Shown piece by piece: positions 55,392 through 64,000 of a stretch of 64,000 nucleotides of DNA. How positions within the stretch are numbered: position 1 is the stretch's first letter; each line of letters starts with the position of its first letter. The notes under the pieces are model-generated. The model did no database searches. It saw only the letters and a program-made list of their open reading frames with translations, and had not been told where the DNA came from. The DNA is taken from NCBI GenBank assembly GCA_934149275.1, contig CAKPEG010000007.1, positions 1 to 64,000 on the forward strand. Direction: 5' to 3'. The position numbers and the translations under genes are program-made. Origin of the DNA: an uncultured Clostridia bacterium. GTDB taxonomy: Bacteria > Bacillota > Clostridia > TANB77 > CAG-508.

Positions 55392-57359
55392 ATGGGTTTT
55401 TTAAATACAAAAAAGAGAATAAGAATAATGTTATTTATAGTAATAATAATATTTATATTATTGCTAATAAGATTATTTTGGATTCAGGTGATTCAGGGGA
55501 AAAGATTAAGCCAAATGGCGCAAGAGCAACAAAAACTAGATAGAGAAATATCAGCCAAACGTGGGATAATATATGACAGAAACGGTGAGATTCTAGCAAT
55601 GAGTGCAAGTAGTGAGATGATAACAATAAATCCAAATAATATTCCAAAAGAAAAGAAAGAACTTGTTGCCAGAAAAATATCAGAAGTTTTAGAAACAGAT
55701 TATGAAAAGATTTTGAAAAAGGTAAACAGAAATAGTTCAATAGAAATAATCGGTAAGAAAATAGAAAAAGAAAAAAGTAATATATTAAGACAATGGATGA
55801 TAGAGAATGATATTGATCAAGGGATAAATATAGATGAAGATAGCAAAAGATATTATCCATACAGCAAATTGGCATCACAAATAATAGGATTTTGCGGTTC
55901 GGATAATCAAGGTCTGAATGGGATTGAAGCAAAGTATGATGAAACATTAAAAGGTAAGAAGGGAAGCATAAGTAAGACAACAGACGCAAAAGGAAGAAAC
56001 ATAGGAGATATAGAAGAAAAATATACAGATGCAATTGAAGGGAACAGTATAGAGTTAACTATAGATAAAAATATAGAACAAATAGTTGAAAAATATTTAG
56101 AAGAAGCTTGCATAGACAATAATTGCACAGATGGTGGAAATATTATAATAATGAACCCACAAAATGGGGATATATTAGCAATGGCGACATACCCAAATTT
56201 TAATTTGAATGAACCATTTAAAATAAATAATTCGGAATTAGAATCTGTATGGAATAGCCTATCTGCAGAAGAGAGAAATAATAGTTTGCAAGCTATGTGG
56301 AGAAATAAAGCTATTGCAGATACATATGAACCAGGATCAACATTTAAACTGGTAACAGCATCAGCATCATTAGAAGAAAAAATTACAGATACAGATAAAT
56401 CAGGAGAGTTTTGTTGTACTGGAGGAATAGAAGTCGCTGGTGTTAGAATTAAATGCTGGAGATATTATAGACCACATGGGCCAGAATCTCTAAGAGAAGC
56501 ATTGATGAATTCATGTAATCCAGTATTTATCGGACTAGGACAGCGAATGGGAGTGGAAACGTATTATAGTTATTTAGAGAAATTTGGCTTCTTACAAAAA
56601 ACAGGAATTGATATTCCAGGAGAAGCAGGAAGTATTTTTTTAGCAAAAGAAAAAGTTGGGCCAGTAGAACTTGCAACAATAAGCTTTGGTCAAAGATTTG
56701 AAGTTACACCAATTCAAATGGTAACAATGCTTTCAACAATTGCAAATAAAGGAAAGTACGTAAAACCTAGATTAGTAAAAACGATAATAAAATCAGATAC
56801 TGAGGAAAGAGAAGAAATAGAACCTGAATACAAAAATCAGGTTATATCTGAAGAAACAGCTGAAAAAGTTTTAAATATGATGGAATCAGTTGTTTCAGAA
56901 GGAACGGGAAAAAATGCAAGAGTGGAAGGATACAGAATAGGTGGTAAAACGGGAACATCAGAAGACGGTGTAAATACAGGAAAATATGTTACATCATTTA
57001 TTGGAGTTGCACCTATTGAAAATCCCCAAATGGTAATGCTAGTAACACTTTATAATCCAACAGGAGAAGGGGGCCACCAAGGAGGTGGAGTTGCAGCACC
57101 AGTAGCTGGAAAAATATTTGCAGAAGTACTTCCATATTTGAATATAAAGAAAAATGACGGAGAAACTAAACAGCAGATCAAAGTACCTGATTTAACAGGA
57201 AAAACTATAAAAGAAGCAGAAAAAATATTAGCAGAAAATAATTTGAAAATTGAATTAGACGAAAATGAAACAGATAAAGAAAAAATTATAACTAAACAAA
57301 TACCAGAAAAAGAAATTTTTGTAGAGGAAGAAACATCGATAATTGTTCATACTAATTGA
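55392..57359 (+). CDS. septal class B penicillin-binding protein (FtsI/SpoVD) with one PASTA domain
   Basis: A 655-residue transpeptidase. ATG follows AAAGGAG. Membrane anchor (about 10-28), dimer domain, then GSTFKLV (SxxK), LMNSCNPVF (SxN) and GGKTGTSED (KTG). A single PASTA domain begins KVPDLTGKT (about residue 600). It is highly similar to the protein at 13757, which has two PASTA domains and KSGT. Within the cluster it could be division FtsI/PBP2B or sporulation SpoVD; position alone does not decide. Confidence 0.92.
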   Translation: MGFLNTKKRIRIMLFIVIIIFILLLIRLFWIQVIQGKRLSQMAQEQQKLDREISAKRGIIYDRNGEILAMSASSEMITINPNNIPKEKKELVARKISEVLETDYEKILKKVNRNSSIEIIGKKIEKEKSNILRQWMIENDIDQGINIDEDSKRYYPYSKLASQIIGFCGSDNQGLNGIEAKYDETLKGKKGSISKTTDAKGRNIGDIEEKYTDAIEGNSIELTIDKNIEQIVEKYLEEACIDNNCTDGGNIIIMNPQNGDILAMATYPNFNLNEPFKINNSELESVWNSLSAEERNNSLQAMWRNKAIADTYEPGSTFKLVTASASLEEKITDTDKSGEFCCTGGIEVAGVRIKCWRYYRPHGPESLREALMNSCNPVFIGLGQRMGVETYYSYLEKFGFLQKTGIDIPGEAGSIFLAKEKVGPVELATISFGQRFEVTPIQMVTMLSTIANKGKYVKPRLVKTIIKSDTEEREEIEPEYKNQVISEETAEKVLNMMESVVSEGTGKNARVEGYRIGGKTGTSEDGVNTGKYVTSFIGVAPIENPQMVMLVTLYNPTGEGGHQGGGVAAPVAGKIFAEVLPYLNIKKNDGETKQQIKVPDLTGKTIKEAEKILAENNLKIELDENETDKEKIITKQIPEKEIFVEEETSIIVHTN

Positions 57360-57431
57360 AAAATAATACTATACAAAAAAAATTTTTAAGTATATAATAA
57401 TTCTAGATTTTTTTAATAGGAGAGGTTAAAA

Positions 57432-58901
57432 GTGAAATTAAGTGAAATTTTAAATGGCATTAGTGATTTAAAAGCTAAAGGAAATGTTGATATTGAAATA
57501 AGCGATATCGCTTGTGATTCAAGAAAAGTAAAGCCAGAAAGCTTATTTGTTGCAGTAAAAGGTTATGATGTAGATGGTCATGACTATATAGAAGAAGCAA
57601 TAGAAAAAGGTGCGTCAGCAATATTAGTTGAAAACATTGAAAAATTAAGAAATATAAATTTACCAGCTGATGTTACATTTGTAGTAGCTAAAGACACAAG
57701 ATTTGCATTAGCAATTTCTGCATGCAACTTTTTTAAAAATCCCTCAAGAAGATTTAAATTAATTGGAGTAACAGGAACAAAAGGTAAAACTACAACAACA
57801 TACATGATAAAAACATTATTGGAAGCTGAAGGAAAAAAAGTAGGATTAATAGGAACTATTGAAAACTATATAGGTGAAGATAGTTTAGGCGAAAGCGATA
57901 GAACAACACCAGAAAGCTTAGACCTACAAAGAATATTTGCACAAATGGTTGAAGAAAAAGTGGAATACGTTGTAATGGAAGTATCTTCACAAGCTTTAAA
58001 ACTCCAAAGAGTTGCAGGATGTAATTTCGATGTTGGAGTATTTACTAATTTTTCAAAAGAACATATAAGCCAAAAAGAACACAGTGATATGGAAGATTAT
58101 TTTAATTCAAAAATGAAATTATTCAGTATGTGTCAAATGGGCTTTGTAAACATAGATGATTTTAGAGGAGCAAGAGTAAAAAGAGAAGCAAAATGTCAAG
58201 TTAAGACATATGGAATCGATAATGCATGTGATTTATTAGCAAAAGATATAACAATTACCAACATAGGAGTTGACTTCAAAGCAAAATTAGGCGGAAAAAA
58301 TGAAAGAATAAAAGTTGACATTCCAGGAAGATTTAGTGTATATAATTCATTAGCAGCAATATCAGTTGCTATGTATTATGGTTGCACACCAGAAAAAATT
58401 AAAACAGCATTAGAAGCTATAAAAATTCCAGGAAGAAGTGAATTAGTACCAAACAAAAAAGAATTAAGCATAATGATAGATTATGCTCATTCACCAGAAA
58501 GTTTAGAAAACATATTACAAGCAGTTAAGACATATACTAAAGGAAGAGTAATAGTTGTTTTTGGTTGCGGAGGAGACAGAGATACAGGAAAAAGACCAAT
58601 AATGGGAGAAATCGCAGGAAGAATAGCAGACTATAGTATAGTAACATCAGATAACCCAAGAACAGAAGATCCAGAAGCGATTGTAAAAGATATAGAAGCT
58701 GGAATATCAAAAACTAAAGGAAAATATGAAATAATAGTAGATAGAAGAGAAGCAATAAAAAAAGCAATTGAAATGGCAAATAAAAAAGACCTAGTCATAT
58801 TAGCTGGAAAAGGTCATGAACCATATCAAGAAATAAATAAAGTAAAATATCCTTTTGATGAAAGAGAAATAGTAAAAGAAATTATAAACAATATGAAATA
58901 A
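57432..58901 (+). CDS. murE: UDP-MurNAc-L-Ala-D-Glu:meso-diaminopimelate ligase
   Basis: A 489-residue Mur ligase that adds the third amino acid of the stem peptide. GTG 57432 follows AGGAGAGG. The ATP site is VTGTKGKTTTTYM, and the central domain has MEVSSQAL. The specificity motif SDNPRTEDP is of the DNPR type, which selects meso-diaminopimelate rather than lysine, so the wall is of the DAP type. murF, which often follows it, is absent; mraY follows after 13 bases. Confidence 0.95.
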   Translation: MKLSEILNGISDLKAKGNVDIEISDIACDSRKVKPESLFVAVKGYDVDGHDYIEEAIEKGASAILVENIEKLRNINLPADVTFVVAKDTRFALAISACNFFKNPSRRFKLIGVTGTKGKTTTTYMIKTLLEAEGKKVGLIGTIENYIGEDSLGESDRTTPESLDLQRIFAQMVEEKVEYVVMEVSSQALKLQRVAGCNFDVGVFTNFSKEHISQKEHSDMEDYFNSKMKLFSMCQMGFVNIDDFRGARVKREAKCQVKTYGIDNACDLLAKDITITNIGVDFKAKLGGKNERIKVDIPGRFSVYNSLAAISVAMYYGCTPEKIKTALEAIKIPGRSELVPNKKELSIMIDYAHSPESLENILQAVKTYTKGRVIVVFGCGGDRDTGKRPIMGEIAGRIADYSIVTSDNPRTEDPEAIVKDIEAGISKTKGKYEIIVDRREAIKKAIEMANKKDLVILAGKGHEPYQEINKVKYPFDEREIVKEIINNMK

Positions 58902-58914
58902 GGAGAGAGGCAAA

Positions 58915-59895
58915 GTGGAATTTCAACTAAAAATATTGCTAATATCGTTTTTTGCAACAATAATATTAGGAATATTTACAATACCAATATTGCAAAAATT
59001 GAAAGTAGGTCAATCTGAAAGAGAGGATGGACCAAAGTCACACTTGAAAAAAAGTGGAACACCTACCATGGGTGGAATTATTATGGCAATATCAATAATA
59101 GGCGCATCAATAGTAGCATGTGTACACTACATGGGAAAACAACCAGAGATAGGTAGAAAATTAATTCCTTTAACCATAGCAACAATAGGTTTTGGAATAA
59201 TAGGATTCATTGATGATTATAAAAAAGTTGTATTACGAAATACAGATGGATTAAAACCTAGAGCAAAAATGGCAGGATTATTAGTAATTTCAATTTTATT
59301 TGTAGTATATATTGAAAGAATATTAGGAATAGGAACAGATATATTAATACCATTTTTCAAAACAACAATAAAATTACCAACGTTAATATATATTCCATTT
59401 ACAATATTGGTTATGTTGGCAACAACAAATGCAATAAATTTAACTGATGGAGTTGATGGCTTAGCCACATCAGTAACATTAGTAATAGTAACAACAATTA
59501 CAGTAATAGCAATAATTTTTGACATAAAAGAAGTTATCATATTAGGAAGTATAGTATGCGGAACATGTCTAGGTTTCTTGATATTTAACCTAAATAAAGC
59601 AAAAGTATTTATGGGAGATACAGGTTCATTATTATTAGGTGGAGTTGTATCATGCTGTGCAATATATTTAAAAATGCCATTAATATTAATAATATTAGCA
59701 GCAGTACCAGTAGTAGAAACACTATCTGTAATAATTCAGGTAGCATATTATAAAAGAACAAAAAAGAGATTCTTTAAAATGACTCCAATTCATCATCATT
59801 TTGAATTATGTGGATGGAGGGAAAATAAAATTGTTACTGTATTTAGTTTAGTAACAATAGGATTATGTATAATAGGATTATTTTCTGTTATATAA
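58915..59895 (+). CDS. mraY: phospho-MurNAc-pentapeptide transferase MraY
   Basis: A polytopic enzyme that makes lipid I at the inner membrane face. GTG 58915 follows GGAGAGAGG; 326 residues with about ten helices. Signature blocks are present: SHLKKSGTPTMGG, FIDDYKKV, NAINLTDGVDGLA, FMGDTGSLLLGG and MTPIHHHFE. These include the catalytic aspartates. It is co-transcribed with murE and ftsW. Confidence 0.97.
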   Translation: MEFQLKILLISFFATIILGIFTIPILQKLKVGQSEREDGPKSHLKKSGTPTMGGIIMAISIIGASIVACVHYMGKQPEIGRKLIPLTIATIGFGIIGFIDDYKKVVLRNTDGLKPRAKMAGLLVISILFVVYIERILGIGTDILIPFFKTTIKLPTLIYIPFTILVMLATTNAINLTDGVDGLATSVTLVIVTTITVIAIIFDIKEVIILGSIVCGTCLGFLIFNLNKAKVFMGDTGSLLLGGVVSCCAIYLKMPLILIILAAVPVVETLSVIIQVAYYKRTKKRFFKMTPIHHHFELCGWRENKIVTVFSLVTIGLCIIGLFSVI

Positions 59896-59910
59896 TATAA
59901 AGGAGAAAAA

Positions 59911-61041
59911 ATGGCAAAAAAGAAAAGTAAGTTAATTTTAAAAAATCCACTTGATTTTACCTTACTAATAACGGTTTTTATCCTTCTTGGACTTGGTATA
60001 ATAACAGTCTTATCTGCAAGTTCACCAACAGCACTAGCTGAAACTGGAAATAGTTATAAATATTTAATAAAACAAATGGAAGCAGCGGTAATAGGAATTT
60101 TCTTAATGTTTGTAGCATCAAAAATTGATTATAAGTTGTGGCAAAAAAACTATAAAATAATATATTTTATCTGCATGATTTTACTACTTGCGGTATGCGC
60201 ATTAGGTAGAGAAGCCGGAGGAGCAAAAAGATGGTTAGACATGGGATTCTTATCTTTTCAACCATCAGAAGTTGCAAAAGTTGGAGTAATTATATTTTAT
60301 TCATCATGGCTAACCAAAAATAAAGAAAAACTAAAAACATTTAAATATGGATTTGTATATCCTTTATCATGGCTATTAATACCAATATTTTTTATATTGG
60401 TATTGCAAAACCACTTTAGTGCAACATTAGTAATATGCATGTTAGCAGCAATTTTAATGATACTAGCAGGATGCAAAATAAGATATTTTATATTTGTAGG
60501 AATACCATTAGCAGCACTTGGAGTGTTTGCAATCATTGTCGCAGGTCAAGGCTTCAGAATGCAGAGAATTTTAACATTCTTTGATCCATGGCAAGATATC
60601 AAAGGCAAAGGATGGCAAATAGTTCAAAGTTTATATGCAATTGGATCTGGAGGATTATTTGGAGTAGGACTAGGAGAAAGCAAACAAAAATATTTATACA
60701 TACCAGAACCACACAATGACTTTATTTTTGCAGTACTAGCAGAAGAACTAGGATTTATTGGCTGTGCAATAGTTATAATTTTATTTGCAATATTAATTTG
60801 GAGAGGAATAACAATTGCTATGAAAGCACCAGATATGTTTGGAAGCTTATTAGCTGCAGGAATAACATCAATGATAGCAATACAAGTATTAGTAAACATA
60901 GCCGTTGTAACAGCATCAATGCCAGTAACAGGAATGGCTTTACCGTTTTTTAGCTATGGAGGAACAGCTTTAATAATCACCTTAATATCTATAGGAATAC
61001 TATTAAGCGTTTCTAGAGCAGGTAATAGGAGTGAAGTTTAA
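59911..61041 (+). CDS. ftsW: SEDS peptidoglycan glycosyltransferase FtsW/SpoVE
   Basis: A 376-residue polytopic membrane protein of the shape-elongation-division-sporulation family that polymerises lipid II. ATG follows AAAGGAG. It has about ten helices and the typical RWLDMGFLSFQPSEVAK, HNDFIFAVLAEELGF and SYGGTALI blocks. It would pair with the class B penicillin-binding protein at 55392. murD normally precedes it and is missing here. Confidence 0.95.
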   Translation: MAKKKSKLILKNPLDFTLLITVFILLGLGIITVLSASSPTALAETGNSYKYLIKQMEAAVIGIFLMFVASKIDYKLWQKNYKIIYFICMILLLAVCALGREAGGAKRWLDMGFLSFQPSEVAKVGVIIFYSSWLTKNKEKLKTFKYGFVYPLSWLLIPIFFILVLQNHFSATLVICMLAAILMILAGCKIRYFIFVGIPLAALGVFAIIVAGQGFRMQRILTFFDPWQDIKGKGWQIVQSLYAIGSGGLFGVGLGESKQKYLYIPEPHNDFIFAVLAEELGFIGCAIVIILFAILIWRGITIAMKAPDMFGSLLAAGITSMIAIQVLVNIAVVTASMPVTGMALPFFSYGGTALIITLISIGILLSVSRAGNRSEV

Positions 61042-61051
61042 GGAGGAAAAA

Positions 61052-62167
61052 GTGAGAGTAATTATAGCAGCAGCAGGAACAGGTGGACATATAAATCCTG
61101 GAATTGCGATAGCAAATAAAATAAAAGAAAAAGAAAAAGACTCAGAAATAATATTTATAGGTACACAAAGAGGAATAGAAAATGATCTAGTTCCAAGAGC
61201 AGGATACAAATTAAGAACAATAGATGCATATGGAATTAGCAAAAAAATATCATTAAAAACAATATCAAACAATATAAAAACAATAAAAGGATTTGCCCAA
61301 GCAAAGAAAATTATAAAAGAATTTAAACCAGATGTAGTAATAGGAACTGGTGGATACATATGTGGAGGACCAATCTCTGCAGCACATAAATTAGGAATCC
61401 CAACAGTAATACATGAAAGCAATGCGTATCCAGGAAAAGCTACAAAATTTTTATCAAAAAAATTAGATAAAATTTTATTAGGATTTGCAGATGCTGAAAA
61501 ATATTTTTCAGATAAAGAAAAACTTGTTGTAACAGGAACACCAACTAAAGTAAAAGAAGAAAATTTAACAGACGAGCAAAAAAACGAAATATATTCAAGT
61601 TTAGGACTATCTAAAGAAATGCCAACAGTATTAGTATTTGGTGGAAGTCAAGGTGCAAAAGCAATTAATGAAGCTATGGTTGCATTAATTGAAGAAAATA
61701 AGAATAAAAATTATCAAATAGTATGGTCAGTTGGACAAAAACAATATGATATTATAAAAGAAGAATTTAACCAAAAGAAAATTGACATAGACAAAATAAA
61801 AAATACTAAAATAGTTCCATACATATATAATATGAGTGAAATTATGAATACAGTTGATATAATTGTAGCTAGAAGTGGAGCAATGACAATAACAGAACTT
61901 GCATTGGTTGGCAAACCAGCAATTTTTATCCCACTTCCAAGTATGTCAGCTAATAGACAATTAGACAATGCAAAAGTACTCGAAAATTTAGGAGCAGCAA
62001 AAATTATATTAAATGAAGAAGTTAATTCAGAAAATTTATCAAAAACAATAGATGAAATGCTAGAAAATCCTGAGAAACTAAAAGAAATGGGAAATCAAGC
62101 AAGAAAAATAGCAAAATATAATGTTGAAGAAAAAATATATGAAGAAATAAAGAAAATAGTTAAATAG
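61052..62167 (+). CDS. murG: UDP-GlcNAc:lipid I N-acetylglucosaminyltransferase MurG
   Basis: It completes lipid II on the inner membrane face. I start it at GTG 61052 with AAGGAGG overlapping the ftsW stop; this gives 371 residues beginning MRVIIAAAGTGGHINPG, the family's first glycine-rich loop. The second half has VFGGSQGAKAIN and a MTITELALVGKPAIFIPL block that binds UDP-GlcNAc. Last gene of the cluster here, followed by a terminator. Confidence 0.97.
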   Translation: MRVIIAAAGTGGHINPGIAIANKIKEKEKDSEIIFIGTQRGIENDLVPRAGYKLRTIDAYGISKKISLKTISNNIKTIKGFAQAKKIIKEFKPDVVIGTGGYICGGPISAAHKLGIPTVIHESNAYPGKATKFLSKKLDKILLGFADAEKYFSDKEKLVVTGTPTKVKEENLTDEQKNEIYSSLGLSKEMPTVLVFGGSQGAKAINEAMVALIEENKNKNYQIVWSVGQKQYDIIKEEFNQKKIDIDKIKNTKIVPYIYNMSEIMNTVDIIVARSGAMTITELALVGKPAIFIPLPSMSANRQLDNAKVLENLGAAKIILNEEVNSENLSKTIDEMLENPEKLKEMGNQARKIAKYNVEEKIYEEIKKIVK

Positions 62168-62168
62168 C

Positions 62169-62190
62169 AATAGCTTTTAGCTATTTTTTC
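62169..62190 (+). terminator. terminator after murG
   Basis: AATAGC pairs with GCTATT across TTTTA, followed by T6. Confidence 0.75.
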
Positions 62191-62313
62191 TGCTCTAAAA
62201 AGTTTTAATTTTCACGCACCTACAAATGTATGAAAAAAAGTTACTATAATAAGTACATATATTAAAATAATTTGCTCTGCATGAAAACCGTTAACAGAAT
62301 ATTAATTATATAC

Positions 62314-62342
62314 TTGCAAAAAAATATAAAATAAATTACAAT
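62314..62342 (+). promoter_or_regulatory. promoter for topA
   Basis: TTGCAA (62314-62319), 17-base spacer, TACAAT (62337-62342), 32 bases before the ATG. Confidence 0.65.
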
Positions 62343-62374
62343 ACAAAAAGATTATGAAAAAAGGAGGTCAAAAA

Positions 62375-64000
62375 ATGACCGATAAATTGATAATAGTTGA
62401 GTCACCTGCGAAGGCCAATACAATTAAGAAATTTCTAGGTGGAAATACTAAAGTAGTGGCATCAATGGGACATGTTAGAGATTTACCAAAATCAAAATTG
62501 GCAATAGACATAGAAAATGATTTTGAACCACAATATATAAATATAAGAGGAAAAGCAGCTTTAATTAATTCATTAAAAAAGGATGCCAAAAACGCCAAAA
62601 AAGTTTATCTGGCAACTGACCCTGACCGTGAAGGAGAAGCAATTGCATGGCATTTAGCATACTTATTAGGAATACCAAATGATTCAATATGTAGAATTAC
62701 ATTTAATGAAATAACTAAAGAAGCTGTAAAGGAAGCTGTAAAAAAGCCAAGAAAAATAGATTTGAATTTAACAGATGCACAACAAGCAAGAAGAGTATTA
62801 GATAGAATAGTTGGATATAAAATAAGTCCAGTACTTTGGAAAAAAGTAAAAAGAGGATTATCTGCAGGAAGAGTACAATCAGTAGCAGTAAGGCTAATAT
62901 GTGAAAGAGAAGAAGAAATCGAAAACTTTAAACCAGAAGAATACTGGAACATAACAGCAATATTATCAGAAGAAAAAACTAAAAAAGAATTTGAATCAAA
63001 ACTAATAGGAAAAAACAAAGAAAAAATAGAACTACATTCTAAAAAAGAAGTAGATGAAATATTAGAAAAGTTAGATAAAGCAAAATTCATTGTTGAAGAT
63101 GTTACTGTAGGAGAAAAGAAAAGAAATCCTGCACCGCCATTTACAACAAGTACAATGCAACAAGAGGCATCAAGGAAATTAGGATTTGCAATTAAAAAGA
63201 CTATGTCAGTAGCACAAGGATTATATGAAGGTGTAAAGATACCTGAAAAAGGAACAGCAGGTTTAATAACATACATGAGAACAGATTCAACAAGAATTTC
63301 TGAAGAAGCAAGAAAAATGGCTAAAGAAGTTGTTGAAAAAAACTTCGGACCAGAGTACTACGAAAACAGATATTATAAAGTAAAAAACGATTCACAAGAT
63401 GCACATGAAGCAATTAGACCAACATATTTAGAATTGTCTCCAGAAAAAATAAAAGAGTACCTATCATCAGATCAATACAAATTGTACAAATTAATATATA
63501 ACAGATTCATAGCAAGCCAAATGGCATCAGCGGTATATGACACAATAACTGTTGATATAAATGCAAATGAATATAACTTTAGAACAAGTGGGCAATCAAT
63601 AAAGTTCAAAGGTTTTATGACTTTATATGTTGAAGATACTGATGATGAGAAGAAATCAGAAGAACTAGGAATTGCAAATATACCATATTTAAATAAAAAA
63701 GATGAATTAAAGAAAGAAGATATAGATGCAAAGCAAAGTTTTTCTGAACCACCACCAAGATATACAGAAGCAAGCTTAGTTAAAACATTAGAGGAGAAGG
63801 GAATTGGAAGACCAAGTACTTATGCTCCAATAATAACAACAATACTTGCAAGAAATTATATTGAAAAGATTCAAAAACAATTAGCTCCAACTGAACTTGG
63901 AAAAATAGTAAACAAATTATTAGTAGAAAACTTTAAAGATGTAATAAATGTAGAGTTTACAGCTGAGATGGAAAAACAATTCGATGAAATTGCAGAAGGT
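62375..64000 (+). CDS. topA: DNA topoisomerase I, 5' part
   Basis: A type IA topoisomerase that relaxes negative supercoils. ATG 62375 follows AAGGAGG; 542 codons are visible before the window ends, with no stop. The TOPRIM start is LIIVESPAKANTIKKFL, with ATDPDREGEAIAWHL for metal binding. The catalytic tyrosine is Y300 in ITYMRTDSTR. EKGIGRPSTYAPII marks the end of the core. The C-terminal zinc ribbons lie outside. dprA, often next to topA, is absent upstream. Confidence 0.97.
   Translation, partial: MTDKLIIVESPAKANTIKKFLGGNTKVVASMGHVRDLPKSKLAIDIENDFEPQYINIRGKAALINSLKKDAKNAKKVYLATDPDREGEAIAWHLAYLLGIPNDSICRITFNEITKEAVKEAVKKPRKIDLNLTDAQQARRVLDRIVGYKISPVLWKKVKRGLSAGRVQSVAVRLICEREEEIENFKPEEYWNITAILSEEKTKKEFESKLIGKNKEKIELHSKKEVDEILEKLDKAKFIVEDVTVGEKKRNPAPPFTTSTMQQEASRKLGFAIKKTMSVAQGLYEGVKIPEKGTAGLITYMRTDSTRISEEARKMAKEVVEKNFGPEYYENRYYKVKNDSQDAHEAIRPTYLELSPEKIKEYLSSDQYKLYKLIYNRFIASQMASAVYDTITVDINANEYNFRTSGQSIKFKGFMTLYVEDTDDEKKSEELGIANIPYLNKKDELKKEDIDAKQSFSEPPPRYTEASLVKTLEEKGIGRPSTYAPIITTILARNYIEKIQKQLAPTELGKIVNKLLVENFKDVINVEFTAEMEKQFDEIAEG

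Noticed and set aside
62605..63276. Minus-strand open frame (223 codons) within topA
   Set aside because: The plus strand encodes an intact topoisomerase I with all core motifs; the minus frame is a shadow.

Overview
The window is AT-rich Bacillota DNA, most likely from an uncultured, gut-type member of the class Clostridia. The reasons are the very low GC content (one island excepted), strong Shine-Dalgarno sites with many GTG and TTG starts, an anaerobic class III ribonucleotide reductase (nrdD-nrdG), a two-cluster ferredoxin, a MurE with the DNPR motif of the meso-diaminopimelate type, a Spo0E-like protein behind a Spo0A-box-like site, and two SpoVD-like penicillin-binding proteins. Spore formation is an inference. 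No named species can be supported from sequence alone.

Layout. 1-6040: 3' part of tilS, ftsH, nrdD-nrdG. 6047-6582: a dense block of structured intergenic repeats. 6714-10184: dnaG (C-terminus apparently frameshifted), rpoD, a 51-codon ORF and tRNA-Met. 10293-11156: rplU-rpmA on the minus strand. 11202-13541: anchored cyclophilin and the rpsF-ssb-rpsR operon. 13572-17077: another structured repeat, a PASTA-bearing penicillin-binding protein (minus strand) and rsmA. 17171-27608: two adjacent giant cell-surface proteins of about 1,700 residues each. 27826-35715: a 2,629-residue cyclic beta-1,2-glucan synthase-like enzyme. 35733-42998: OmpR-type response regulator and its histidine kinase, then a compact run of an acidic membrane-anchored protein, lepB, holB, ricT, an MTA/SAH deaminase-type amidohydrolase and ferredoxin. 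43003-46818: repeats, rpsU, yqeY and two M16-family proteins. 46847-51654: Spo0E-like regulator, metallo-beta-lactamase (MBL) fold protein, M15 peptidase, a GC-anomalous membrane protein, an orphan HEXXH protein and endonuclease IV. 51663-62190: repeat, ComEC-like MBL protein (minus), then the mra/dcw wall cluster mraZ-rsmH-ftsL-ftsI-murE-mraY-ftsW-murG. 62314-64000: 5' part of topA.

How it works together. Most genes are housekeeping: translation, replication and transcription initiation, dNTP supply, protein quality control and septal wall synthesis. The accessory content concentrates on the cell envelope: two giant surface proteins, a glucan synthase, a two-component system that probably controls its own kinase promoter, an M15 wall peptidase and a transferred membrane protein.

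The least explained signal is non-coding. Two families of dispersed intergenic elements (about 130-175 bases, and a second hairpin-containing family) keep their stems by compensatory base changes while their sequence drifts. They look like an undescribed structured RNA or a hairpin-ended mobile element. Other points of interest are the dnaG frameshift, a three-repeat MraZ operator, a terminator stem that sequesters the M15 ribosome-binding site, and a duplicated Cys/His motif in the second surface protein.
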